Below are positions 1 through 7,092 of a DNA stretch of 20,808 nt, piece after piece. The stretch's first letter is position 1; each line of letters opens with the position of its first letter. Origin of the DNA: Candidatus Campbellbacteria bacterium RIFCSPLOWO2_02_35_12 (GTDB taxonomy: Bacteria; Patescibacteriota; Minisyncoccia; Phycocordibacterales; UBA2163). Location of the stretch: assembly GCA_001774455.1 (NCBI GenBank), contig MFAC01000014.1, forward strand, positions 1 to 20,808. The letters are read 5' to 3'. The translations under genes and the position numbers were made by a program. Under the pieces are notes generated by a model. The model was not told where the DNA came from. It saw nothing but the letters and a program-made list of their open reading frames with translations, and did no database searches.

Positions 1-1
1 T

Positions 2-604
2 TATTTTGAAAATGAAAAAATTAAAATTGCCCAAGCGGAAAGCTCTTTTGCCCAAAAAGCGAGAAATGAGCTTGTAGAAATAGAAACAAAACTTGATCGT
101 TTGCTTGATTTGCAACTGGACGGCAATTTGTCGCAAGCGGAATATACCGCCAAAAAGTACAAGCTCATTCTCGCTAAAAAAGATTTGGAAGAAAAAATCC
201 ATGCTTTTGGGCGAAAGAGCAATAATCGGTTCGAACTTGCCATTGCCTTTCTAAAGGACGCCAACCAAGCCGAAAAATACGCTCAACAAGAAAATCCCGA
301 AAGGATTCGGGATTTTCTCAAAAAGATTGGTTCGAACTTCCGCATTGCCGACCGCTCTTTGGTTTTGGATTTCAAAAATGCCTTTCAAATTGCGGAAAAA
401 TACCATGCCGAGGCGCTTTGCGCCGAGGCTTCCAACCTTGATTTTTCGAAATGTGATTCTTGGCGGAGAGTGAGGGATTCGAACCCTCGAGGGGCTATAA
501 ACCCCTACCTCGTTAGCAGTGAGGCGCTTTCGTCCACTCAGCCAACTCTCCAATATACTTCGTATTGTCGCCGCTTATTTCATACACGCGATTTTTTACT
601 TTAA
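2..604 (+). CDS. Serine site-specific recombinase, C-terminal part (5' end outside window)
   Basis: The frame is open from base 2 and enters from upstream, so only the C-terminal part is seen. Visible residues form a charged, helical stretch with the pattern LDRLLDLQLDGNLSQAEY, then a KKDLEEK segment and a segment ending ERIRDFLKKIGSNF. That is the usual tail of large serine recombinases (the coiled coil after the zinc-ribbon domain), which cut and rejoin DNA at att sites. The catalytic domain is not in view. The frame has no stop before the tRNA-Ser gene: it reads across the antisense of that tRNA from codon TGG at 461 and stops at 604, so the last 48 or so residues are probably not conserved protein. 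Sampled lines here are 42-45% GC against about 27% in a sampled line of rnc, which fits recent acquisition. Family assignment rests on pattern memory, not on a search. Confidence 0.72.
   Translation, partial: YFENEKIKIAQAESSFAQKARNELVEIETKLDRLLDLQLDGNLSQAEYTAKKYKLILAKKDLEEKIHAFGRKSNNRFELAIAFLKDANQAEKYAQQENPERIRDFLKKIGSNFRIADRSLVLDFKNAFQIAEKYHAEALCAEASNLDFSKCDSWRRVRDSNPRGAINPYLVSSEALSSTQPTLQYTSYCRRLFHTRDFLL
461..551 (-). tRNA. tRNA-Ser (anticodon GCU)
   Basis: Read on the minus strand, the 91-base gene starts GGAGAGT and ends ACTCTCC-G-CCA, giving a 7-bp acceptor stem with an encoded CCA tail. The anticodon loop reads CTGCTAA, hence GCU for AGC/AGU codons. A long variable arm with a GGGG/CCCC stem marks a class II tRNA, and the T arm carries GGTTCGAATCC. 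The 3' end of the tRNA abuts the recombinase gene, the standard arrangement for elements that integrate into tRNA 3' ends. Confidence 0.96.
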
Positions 605-674
605 CCGATTATATAATACCATTTTTTATTTTTTTTCATCTATTTTTTACTTACGGCATATTGGTTTGTAAATA

Positions 675-783
675 TCTTGAATTACGAAATACAAAAATTT
701 AAGTCCTTGAGTCACAAAATTTCTTTATCTTCTAAATATTTTTACTCAAATAGACCGTAAATTTTTGCATTTCGTAATTCATA
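675..783 (+). mobile_element. MITE-like palindromic element, copy 1
   Basis: The core from GAATTAC (679) to GTAATTC (780) is 102 bp and its ends are inverted repeats of each other over about 24 bp with one mismatch. A perfect 7-bp direct repeat, GTAAATA, flanks it at 668-674 and 784-790, as expected for a target-site duplication. The inner arms can also pair here: TTGAGT on the left with ACTCAA on the right. The element lies between tRNA-Ser and the 3' end of comF, both minus-strand. Apart from it, 605-828 shows no gene. Confidence 0.85.
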
Positions 784-828
784 GTAAATAGACAGGACGC
801 TTAAATAAAATAAATATTTTTTGATTTT

Positions 829-1485
829 TTAATGCGCTATTGCAACACTAATTATATTTTTTGCTCCCGCGGCAAGCAGGACTTTTCGCGCTTCTTTTAA
901 TGTCGCGCCTGTTGTTATAACATCGTCAAGCAGAATTATATCGCGATTTTTTATTTCATCCGGCTTGTTAACATAAAAAACCCCCTTAATATTTTTAAGT
1001 CGTTTTGACCTGACAAGCGTTGTCTGGCTCGAAGTATTTTTTATTTTTTTAAGTAAATCTGTTTTTAAAATACATAAAGATTCTCCCGCAATATCGCAAA
1101 GTTCTTTTGCTAAAATTTCAGTCTGATTAAATCTTCTTTCCTGAAGATGTTTTTTGTGCATCGGAAGCGGTATGAGAAGCGGTTTATTAAAATCCGAATA
1201 TACATTTAAATCCGATAATTCTTCTTGCAGGAAGTCATATAAGATTTGCGCGAATAATTTCGCGACTTTTTTATTTTTTTTATATTTAAGCGACCATATC
1301 ATATTTTTTATGACTTCATCTCTATAATCAAAAAGAGTATATATAAATTCATCTTCCGTTTTATTGTTAAGAGATAATTTTTTTGACAAAATATCAATAG
1401 ATATATTTTCCGCTTTTTTATCAAATTCGTCTTTTGGAAAAAAAAATTTTAATACCGTTTCTATAATTTTGTTGAATTTAAACAT
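829..1485 (-). CDS. comF: ComF-like phosphoribosyltransferase (competence-associated)
   Basis: A 218-residue protein with the PRPP-binding signature LLDDVITTGATLKEARKVL near its C-terminus and the ComF-type segment PLPMHKKHLQERRFNQTEILAKEL before it. ComF proteins act with DNA uptake in competent bacteria; their exact reaction is not settled. The ATG at 1485 is chosen because the frame upstream of it runs into repeat copy 2, which would add about 49 unrelated residues. The N-terminal four-cysteine zinc ribbon of many ComF proteins is missing: the only cysteines are in the middle (ELCDIAGESLCIL). It lies divergent to the pilus cluster, which fits a role in uptake through type IV pili. A TAATAT lies 7 bases before the ATG and could be a -10 for a leaderless mRNA, without a clear -35. 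Confidence 0.85.
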   Translation of the reverse strand: MFKFNKIIETVLKFFFPKDEFDKKAENISIDILSKKLSLNNKTEDEFIYTLFDYRDEVIKNMIWSLKYKKNKKVAKLFAQILYDFLQEELSDLNVYSDFNKPLLIPLPMHKKHLQERRFNQTEILAKELCDIAGESLCILKTDLLKKIKNTSSQTTLVRSKRLKNIKGVFYVNKPDEIKNRDIILLDDVITTGATLKEARKVLLAAGAKNIISVAIAH

Positions 1486-1591
1486 AGCGTTTATATTATA
1501 ATTAAGTATAATATTATTATACGATAAGTTATAAATTGCCACGCGACTCTGAACATAATATTTTATATTTAACGGATAAATATTATAAATA

Positions 1592-1701
1592 CTATGAATT
1601 ACGAAATACAAAAATTTAGATCTCCGGGTCATAAAACCCCTTTATTTTCTAAATGTTTTTGCTCAAATAGACCATAAATTTTTGTATTTCGTAATTCAAA
1701 A
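1592..1701 (+). mobile_element. MITE-like palindromic element, copy 2
   Basis: The 102-bp core (1596-1697) has perfect 24-bp terminal inverted repeats counting the adjacent T and A. Flanking 7-mers ATAAATA (1585-1591) and ATAAACA (1702-1708) differ at one base and look like a target-site duplication. It sits between the divergent comF and pilM genes, and its right end is 10 bases from the pilM ATG, so it occupies whatever control region these genes share. Confidence 0.85.
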
Positions 1702-1707
1702 ATAAAC

Positions 1708-2847
1708 ATGTCTTTATTTGATTTTTTTAAAAAAAAAGAAATAAGCGTTGTCGGTATTGATATCGGCGCGTCCTCAATAAAAGTGGTACAGCTTAAAAAA
1801 CACAAAGGTGTTGCCGTACTTGAAACATACGGAGAGCTCTCTCTCGGTCCGTACTTCGGCGCGGAAATAGGGCAGGCTACAAATCTTCCAGCTTCAAAGA
1901 TAGCCGAAGCTCTGAATGATTTGCTGATTGAGGCAAATGTTACGGCTAAAAAAGCCGGCGTATCAATTCCTTTTTCGTCAAGTTTGATATCGCTTATTTT
2001 AATGCCGCCGCTTAATCCGAAAAATCTTTCTTCAATGATACCGATTGAAGCAAGAAAATATATTCCGGTGCCAATATCCGAAGTAACATTGGACTGGTTT
2101 GTTATTCCCGACGAAGATTTTTCTTTTAAAGGAGATTACGATTCTGACGGACAAATTAGCAAAGACAGCGTTAAGAAAAAAGAAGACGACAAAAAAATGA
2201 AAGTGCTTCTTGTCGCTATTCATAATGATATTTTAAATAAATATAATGAAATAATAAACGGCACCGACCTTGCCATTGGTTTTTTTGAAATAGAGATTTT
2301 CAGCGCGATAAGAGCCGTTGTGGAACAAAGTATAACCCCGACTATGGTGATTGATATGGGCGCCAGAGATACAAAGCTGTATATAGTTGAATTTGGAATA
2401 ATCAAATCTTCGCATGTAATAAACAGCGGAGCGCAGAATATTACTCAAACACTTTCAAAATCTTTAAGCATAACTATACCAAAAGCCGAAGAATTTAAAA
2501 GAAAAGCGGGTGTTATTGAAAGTTTCGGAGATAATAAAATTATAGATTCCAGAGATGTTATCATACCGGCGCTTGAGCGTATTTTTACCGAAGCAAACAG
2601 AGTTATGACGCAATATCAGCAGAAAAATAATAAAAATATCGGCAATGTGATACTTACCGGAGGCGGAGCAATAATGAAAGGAATACTTTCTGTTGCGGAA
2701 AAGTATTTTGAAACAAATATAATGCTAAGTAATCCATTTTCAAAAACAAAATCACCAGCGTTTCTTGAAGAAATTTTGAAAGAAGTTGGGCCCGGATTTG
2801 CCGTTGCCGTCGGTCTTGCTCTGCGAAGACTTCAGGAGATTGACTGA
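1708..2847 (+). CDS. pilM: PilM, actin-like type IV pilus assembly ATPase
   Basis: A 379-residue FtsA/actin-fold protein. The N-terminal phosphate loop is GIDIGASSIKVVQLKK (about residues 17-32), the second phosphate loop is VIDMGARDTKLYIVE near 215, and the adenosine motif is VILTGGGAIMKGI near 315. PilM is the cytoplasmic member of the PilMNO(P) alignment complex and binds the N-terminal tail of PilN. The first residues, MSLFDFFKKKE, form the typical short amphipathic start. It opens the pilus cluster. The ATG follows the end of repeat copy 2 by 10 bases, with no Shine-Dalgarno sequence. It ends in TGA, which shows that TGA is a stop in this organism. Confidence 0.93.
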   Translation: MSLFDFFKKKEISVVGIDIGASSIKVVQLKKHKGVAVLETYGELSLGPYFGAEIGQATNLPASKIAEALNDLLIEANVTAKKAGVSIPFSSSLISLILMPPLNPKNLSSMIPIEARKYIPVPISEVTLDWFVIPDEDFSFKGDYDSDGQISKDSVKKKEDDKKMKVLLVAIHNDILNKYNEIINGTDLAIGFFEIEIFSAIRAVVEQSITPTMVIDMGARDTKLYIVEFGIIKSSHVINSGAQNITQTLSKSLSITIPKAEEFKRKAGVIESFGDNKIIDSRDVIIPALERIFTEANRVMTQYQQKNNKNIGNVILTGGGAIMKGILSVAEKYFETNIMLSNPFSKTKSPAFLEEILKEVGPGFAVAVGLALRRLQEID

Positions 2848-2893
2848 CATCAATACAAATAAATGAATTAATAGTAAATATATTTATAATTAT

Positions 2894-3002
2894 TCTTGAA
2901 TTACGAAACGCAAAAATTTAGGTCCTCGGGTCGCAAAATCTCTTTGTCTTCTAAATGTTTTTGCTCAACCAGACCATAAATTTTTGCGTTTCGTAATTCA
3001 CA
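2894..3002 (+). mobile_element. MITE-like palindromic element, copy 3
   Basis: The 102-bp core is 2898-2999. Its terminal inverted repeat is perfect although it differs from the other copies: ACGC at 2908-2911 is matched by GCGT at 2986-2989, where most copies have ATAC and GTAT. This is a compensatory pair of changes. Flanking 7-mers TAATTAT (2887-2893) and GAATTAT (3003-3009) match at 6 of 7. It separates pilM from the pilN-like gene. A TATAAT at 3060-3065 downstream has no convincing -35. Confidence 0.85.
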
Positions 3003-3116
3003 GAATTATGTTATTAACATTAAAGATAATATAAACTCTCTATGCGCGTAAAAGTGATGTATAATAATATAGACTACCTATCTTGTGGTGGCAAATAGTG
3101 ATAAAGATAAAAAATT

Positions 3117-3713
3117 ATGGATATAAAATCGCATACATCGTTTATACCGAAAAAAGCATTTAATGCCGCAAACACCGCTTTGCATTCAAAAGGAAACAGT
3201 ATAGGCATTTTGTTTCTGCTGACGCTTATTATTTTTATCAGCGCTCTTGTTTTCTCGCTTGGCGTGTTTTTATATCAGCAATTTTTAATTAAAGACATAG
3301 AAAATAAAAGCTCTCAATTAAAAAGAGCCCGCGCGGAATTTGAGCCAACTCTTATTCAGGAAATAAATCGTCTTGAAAAACGGATACAATCTTCGCGAAA
3401 TATATTAAGAAAACACAAAACAACATCATCATTTTTTAATTTACTTGAAGATTTGACACTTGTAAATATTCAGTTTAAAAATCTTGAATATAATGTAGAT
3501 GAAAACGGCAGAGCGAACATCTCAATGAAAGGAAAAGCAAAAAGTTTTAATTCCGTCGCGCTTCAGTCTGACATATTTGGTAAGAGCGGGTCTATACAAG
3601 AGCCAATTTTTTCTAATCTTAATATTGATAATAAAGGTGATGTAGAATTTGATTTTATGGCTTTTATAGATTCAAATTTGATTTTATATGAAAATACAAT
3701 ATTGACGAAATAG
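3117..3713 (+). CDS. pilN: PilN-like inner-membrane pilus assembly protein
   Basis: The 198-residue product has a cytoplasmic N-terminus of about 30 residues, one strong transmembrane helix (IGILFLLTLIIFISALVFSL, about residues 29-48), then a coiled-coil segment (KDIENKSSQLKRARAEFEPT and onwards) and a small alpha/beta region. This is the layout of PilN, which links cytoplasmic PilM to PilO. The short sequence FIPKK near the N-terminus may be the PilM-binding peptide. Sequence identity to characterised PilN proteins is low, so the call rests on topology and on the position between pilM and the PilO-like gene. Confidence 0.7.
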   Translation: MDIKSHTSFIPKKAFNAANTALHSKGNSIGILFLLTLIIFISALVFSLGVFLYQQFLIKDIENKSSQLKRARAEFEPTLIQEINRLEKRIQSSRNILRKHKTTSSFFNLLEDLTLVNIQFKNLEYNVDENGRANISMKGKAKSFNSVALQSDIFGKSGSIQEPIFSNLNIDNKGDVEFDFMAFIDSNLILYENTILTK

Positions 3714-3741
3714 ATTGAATAATAATTAATTTATATTAAAT

Positions 3742-4293
3742 ATGATTAGATTAACACTTCCAATTATTTTTACACTTATCTCAATAGGACTTTTTTTCTT
3801 GTATATTGACCCTGTTTATAGCGATATTCGGCTTAAGATTAGCGAGAGAAATGAATCTGACAACGCGCTTGACAAGTCAAAAGAATTAAGAGAGGTTAGA
3901 GATAAATTACTTTCCGTCTACAATACATTTTCTACGAACGATATTGACCGTTTAGAAAAATTATTACCGGATAATGTTGATAATGTGCGACTTATTCTTG
4001 ACATTGATTACATAGCGTCAACTTACGGTATGCGTATAAAAAATGTAACTATCAATAAAAAAGACAATAGAGAGGTTGGAGTTATAGGTCCGAGCAATAA
4101 GCTGTTTGAATCGGTTAAACTTTCATTTTCCGTAATTTCCCCGTATGACAATTTTATACAATTTATCAAAAATATAGAAAAGAGCTTAAGGGTTGTTGAT
4201 ATTACAGAGGTATCTCTTGTCCAGCAGGGAGATGAAATTAATAATTTGATATATGAATACAGAATAGGACTTGAGACTTACTGGTTGAAGTAA
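3742..4293 (+). CDS. pilO: PilO-like inner-membrane pilus assembly protein
   Basis: A 183-residue protein with an immediate transmembrane helix (LPIIFTLISIGLFFLYI), a charged coiled-coil stretch to about residue 75, the segment KLLPDNVDNVRLILDIDYIA, and a C-terminal ferredoxin-like domain. The pattern LLPDNVDNVRLILDI... followed by SPYDNFIQFIKNIEKSLRVVDI is typical of PilO, which dimerises with PilN in the periplasmic-side alignment complex. It follows the pilN-like gene by 28 bases and is probably cotranscribed with it. Confidence 0.78.
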   Translation: MIRLTLPIIFTLISIGLFFLYIDPVYSDIRLKISERNESDNALDKSKELREVRDKLLSVYNTFSTNDIDRLEKLLPDNVDNVRLILDIDYIASTYGMRIKNVTINKKDNREVGVIGPSNKLFESVKLSFSVISPYDNFIQFIKNIEKSLRVVDITEVSLVQQGDEINNLIYEYRIGLETYWLK

Positions 4294-4331
4294 AAATGAA
4301 ACGCAAAGTAAAAAAATAAAATAAAACAGAT

Positions 4332-4700
4332 ATGAAAATTCTAAAAAAATATAAAAATAAAATTCTTATTGTGGTAATTATAATTGTTGCGGCTATCGGT
4401 TATAATATTTTATTTGGCGGAGAGGAGAATAATCTTCTTATGTCAGAAAGCGTAAATGCCGTAGGTAAAACGGAGGATGATGAACTAATATCTTTACTCA
4501 TAAATTTACGTTTAATTAATCTTGATGGAAGTATTTTTTCAGACCCTGTTTTTAGAAGTTTAGAAGATTTTGGTCAGAAATTAGCGCCGGAATCTGTGGG
4601 AAGAAACAATCCTTTTGCGCCGATAGGAGTTGACGCAAACCGCGACACATTAAGCGATAGCACGGATGAACAGACAATAGGCGCTGGACAAATGCAATAA
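4332..4700 (+). CDS. Small membrane-anchored pilus cluster protein, possibly PilP-like
   Basis: A 122-residue protein with an N-terminal membrane anchor (ILIVVIIIVAAIGYNILFGG) and a short outer part. It contains SIFSDPVFRSLEDFGQ and the motif RNNPFAPIG near residue 95. The RNPFAP-type motif recalls the RDPF segment of PilP lipoproteins, but there is no lipobox cysteine and the PilP beta-sandwich is absent. Its place directly after the PilO-like gene suggests that it replaces PilP at the inner membrane. The function is inferred from position and this one motif. Confidence 0.6.
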   Translation: MKILKKYKNKILIVVIIIVAAIGYNILFGGEENNLLMSESVNAVGKTEDDELISLLINLRLINLDGSIFSDPVFRSLEDFGQKLAPESVGRNNPFAPIGVDANRDTLSDSTDEQTIGAGQMQ

Positions 4701-4739
4701 TTTATATTTACGCGGGATTTATAAATTACGCCTATATGA

Positions 4740-4849
4740 TTATGAATTACGAAATACAAAAATTTAGGTTCTCTGGTTGCAAAACCTCTTTATCTTCTAA
4801 ATATTTTTACAAAACCAGACCATAAATTTTTGTATTTCGTAATTCAAAG
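4740..4849 (+). mobile_element. MITE-like palindromic element, copy 4
   Basis: The core 4744-4845 has perfect 24-bp terminal inverted repeats. A perfect 7-bp direct repeat, TATATGA, flanks it at 4733-4739 and 4850-4856. The right-hand copy of this repeat contains the pilB start codon, so the insertion took place exactly at the start of pilB and displaced its original upstream sequence by about 117 bases. The inner arm sequences CTGGTT and AACCAG can pair. Confidence 0.87.
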
Positions 4850-4852
4850 TAT

Positions 4853-6607
4853 ATGAATTTACTTTCTATTTTAGAAAAAAAAAATATTATAGATGAAAAA
4901 GATATTGCGTTAATAAAAAAAGAAGCCGAAATATCGGGTAATTCTTTTGAAAAAATACTCATTAAAACAGGTATTAAGCAGGATATTATATTAAAAGCGA
5001 AAGGAGAGTATTATAATATACCGATATGGGAGCTTAAAAATAAAAGCGTGCCGTTTGAGGTGTTTAAGTATATTCCGGAAGAGTCGGCATTGCATTATAA
5101 ATTCGTTCCGCTTGGAGTCAGCGACAATATTTTGGAAGTCGGCATCCTTGACCCCGATAATTTAGACGCGCTGGACGCTCTTAATTTTATTTCTTCAAAC
5201 GCGGATACGCCATTTAAGATTTATCTTATTTCAGAGAATGATTTTGATGAGATTTATAAGATGTATAAAGGTTTTTCCGGAGAAGTCAATAGAGCGATAT
5301 CGGAACTTGATACTGAATTGGTGAAAGACAAAAAAATAAAAGCGTTGGGAGAAGATAAAAAAGTTTCCAATACCGATATAATAAAAGAAGACGCTCCCGT
5401 TACAAAAATTGTCGCGAATATAATTCATTACGCGGTTGAAGAACGCGCGTCGGATATTCACATAGAACATATGAGCAACTCTATAAGGGTAAGATTTCGT
5501 GTAGACGGGACATTAAGCACGAGTTTGATGTTGCCGTTAAAAACGCATCAAGCTGTTGTGGCGCGCTTGAAAGTCCTTTCGTCAATGAAACTTGATGAAA
5601 AGAGAAGACCTCAGGATGGGAGATTTTCAGCAAAAATAAATAATAGGAAAGTTGATTTTCGTGTTTCAACATTCCCTTCATATTACGGAGAGAAAGTGGT
5701 AATAAGAATATTAGACACGGATAAAGGCGTGCGAAAGATTGATGAGTTTGGACTTAGCGAAAGAAATTTAAGACTTATTAAGAATGCCATAAAACAGCCA
5801 TACGGTCTTATACTTATATCAGGTCCTACCGGTTCCGGCAAATCAACAACACTTTATTCAATGCTTAATGAAACAGACCATGAGTCAAAAAATGTTTTGT
5901 CGCTTGAAGACCCAATTGAATATAACATTGACGGAATAAGCCAGTCGCAAGTGAGACCTGAAATAGGATATACATTTGCAAACGGCCTTAGAACAACACT
6001 TCGGCAGGACCCGGATATTATAATGGTTGGAGAGATAAGAGATAAAGAAACGGCCGGGCTTGCCGTACAGGCGGCTTTGACGGGACATCTTGTATTGTCA
6101 ACAATTCACACCAATAATGCAATCGGCGTTATCCCGAGACTTTTAGAGATGGAGGTAGACCCGTTTTTAATTGCCCCGACACTTATCATAGCAGTCGCTC
6201 AACGACTTGTGAGAACATTATGCCCAGCCACAGGTAAGCCGATAGAAATAGAAGAAAGTATGAGAAAAATGATTGAGAGTCAATTTTCGGATTTACCGGA
6301 GAAATATAGAAAAACTCTGCCAATAGGTAAAAATTTTTTTGACCCCGAACCGAATGAAGGATGTCCAACAGGAATGAGAGGACGGATGGCTGTATTTGAA
6401 ATAATTGAGATGAATAAAGAAATTGAAGAAATAATTCTCAAAAATCCTTCAGATTTGGAAATTCAAAAAATCGCGCGCAAAAACGGAATGCTGACAATGA
6501 AAGAAGACGCTATATTGAAAGCGTTTGATAAGAAAATTCCGTTTAGCGAGATTAATACGCTCGGAGGAGAATTTCTTTTTGAAGAAAATAATTTAGAAAA
6601 ATTTTAG
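4853..6607 (+). CDS. pilB: PilB/GspE-family pilus extension ATPase
   Basis: A 584-residue hexameric motor ATPase that drives pilus assembly. The N-terminal MshEN-type domain (about 1-150) carries the PIWELKNKSVPFEVFKYIPEE segment. The catalytic core has Walker A GPTGSGKST at 324-332, the Asp box LSLEDPIEYNI, Walker B DPDIIMVGEIRD and the His box GHLVLSTIHTNNA. The C-terminal zinc-binding four-cysteine motif usual in PilB is degenerate: only LCPATGK and EGCPTGM remain, one cysteine in each half. The start codon lies within the right target duplication of copy 4, and there is no Shine-Dalgarno sequence. Confidence 0.95.
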   Translation: MNLLSILEKKNIIDEKDIALIKKEAEISGNSFEKILIKTGIKQDIILKAKGEYYNIPIWELKNKSVPFEVFKYIPEESALHYKFVPLGVSDNILEVGILDPDNLDALDALNFISSNADTPFKIYLISENDFDEIYKMYKGFSGEVNRAISELDTELVKDKKIKALGEDKKVSNTDIIKEDAPVTKIVANIIHYAVEERASDIHIEHMSNSIRVRFRVDGTLSTSLMLPLKTHQAVVARLKVLSSMKLDEKRRPQDGRFSAKINNRKVDFRVSTFPSYYGEKVVIRILDTDKGVRKIDEFGLSERNLRLIKNAIKQPYGLILISGPTGSGKSTTLYSMLNETDHESKNVLSLEDPIEYNIDGISQSQVRPEIGYTFANGLRTTLRQDPDIIMVGEIRDKETAGLAVQAALTGHLVLSTIHTNNAIGVIPRLLEMEVDPFLIAPTLIIAVAQRLVRTLCPATGKPIEIEESMRKMIESQFSDLPEKYRKTLPIGKNFFDPEPNEGCPTGMRGRMAVFEIIEMNKEIEEIILKNPSDLEIQKIARKNGMLTMKEDAILKAFDKKIPFSEINTLGGEFLFEENNLEKF

Positions 6608-6678
6608 ATAATATAATACATTGATACTTATAACGGTATGTTTTATACTACTTATAATATATAAATAAACATAAAAAT

Positions 6679-7065
6679 ATGGATAAAAAAAATAAAATAT
6701 TTCTTATAGATGACGATAGTTTTATGACCGATATGTACGCGATTAAGTTTAAAGAACACGGTTTTGATGTGAGTACAAGCTTGGATTCAAAAGAGGCCTT
6801 AGATAGATTGAGAGAGGGCTTTTCTCCTGATATTATATTATTTGATATTATAATGCCAAAACTTAGCGGAATTGAATTTTTAGAAATTGTCAGGAAAGAA
6901 AAACTCGCGAATAATGCAGTATTCATCGCTTTATCTAACCAATGGAAAGAAGAAGAGGTTGATAAAGTGAAATCTTTGGGTATTGCGGATTATATAATAA
7001 AAGCGGAATCCATACCATCGGAGGTTTTAGACAAAGTGGAAAAAATCATTGAAAAACACGGTTAA
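6679..7065 (+). CDS. Stand-alone response-regulator receiver domain (CheY-like)
   Basis: A 128-residue single receiver domain with no output domain. The acidic pocket is D11-D12-D13, the phospho-acceptor is Asp56 in LFDIIMP, the conserved Ser/Thr is Ser86 (IALSNQ) and the conserved lysine is Lys108 (YIIKAES). All residues needed for phosphorylation are present. It sits 71 bases after pilB and 27 before pilT, so it probably modulates extension or retraction, as CheY-like proteins do in twitching systems. No histidine kinase is visible in the window. Confidence 0.9.
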   Translation: MDKKNKIFLIDDDSFMTDMYAIKFKEHGFDVSTSLDSKEALDRLREGFSPDIILFDIIMPKLSGIEFLEIVRKEKLANNAVFIALSNQWKEEEVDKVKSLGIADYIIKAESIPSEVLDKVEKIIEKHG

Positions 7066-7092
7066 GGATATAATAATTTTCAATATAATTAT

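Noticed and set aside
461..604. C-terminal WRRVRDSNPRG segment as a genuine recombinase domain
   Set aside because: It is the translated antisense of the tRNA-Ser gene, a common artefact where frames overlap tRNAs.
1486..1632. N-terminal extension of ComF to an upstream ATG
   Set aside because: The added residues come from repeat copy 2 and AT-rich spacer; ComF length and the start MFKFNK favour 1485.
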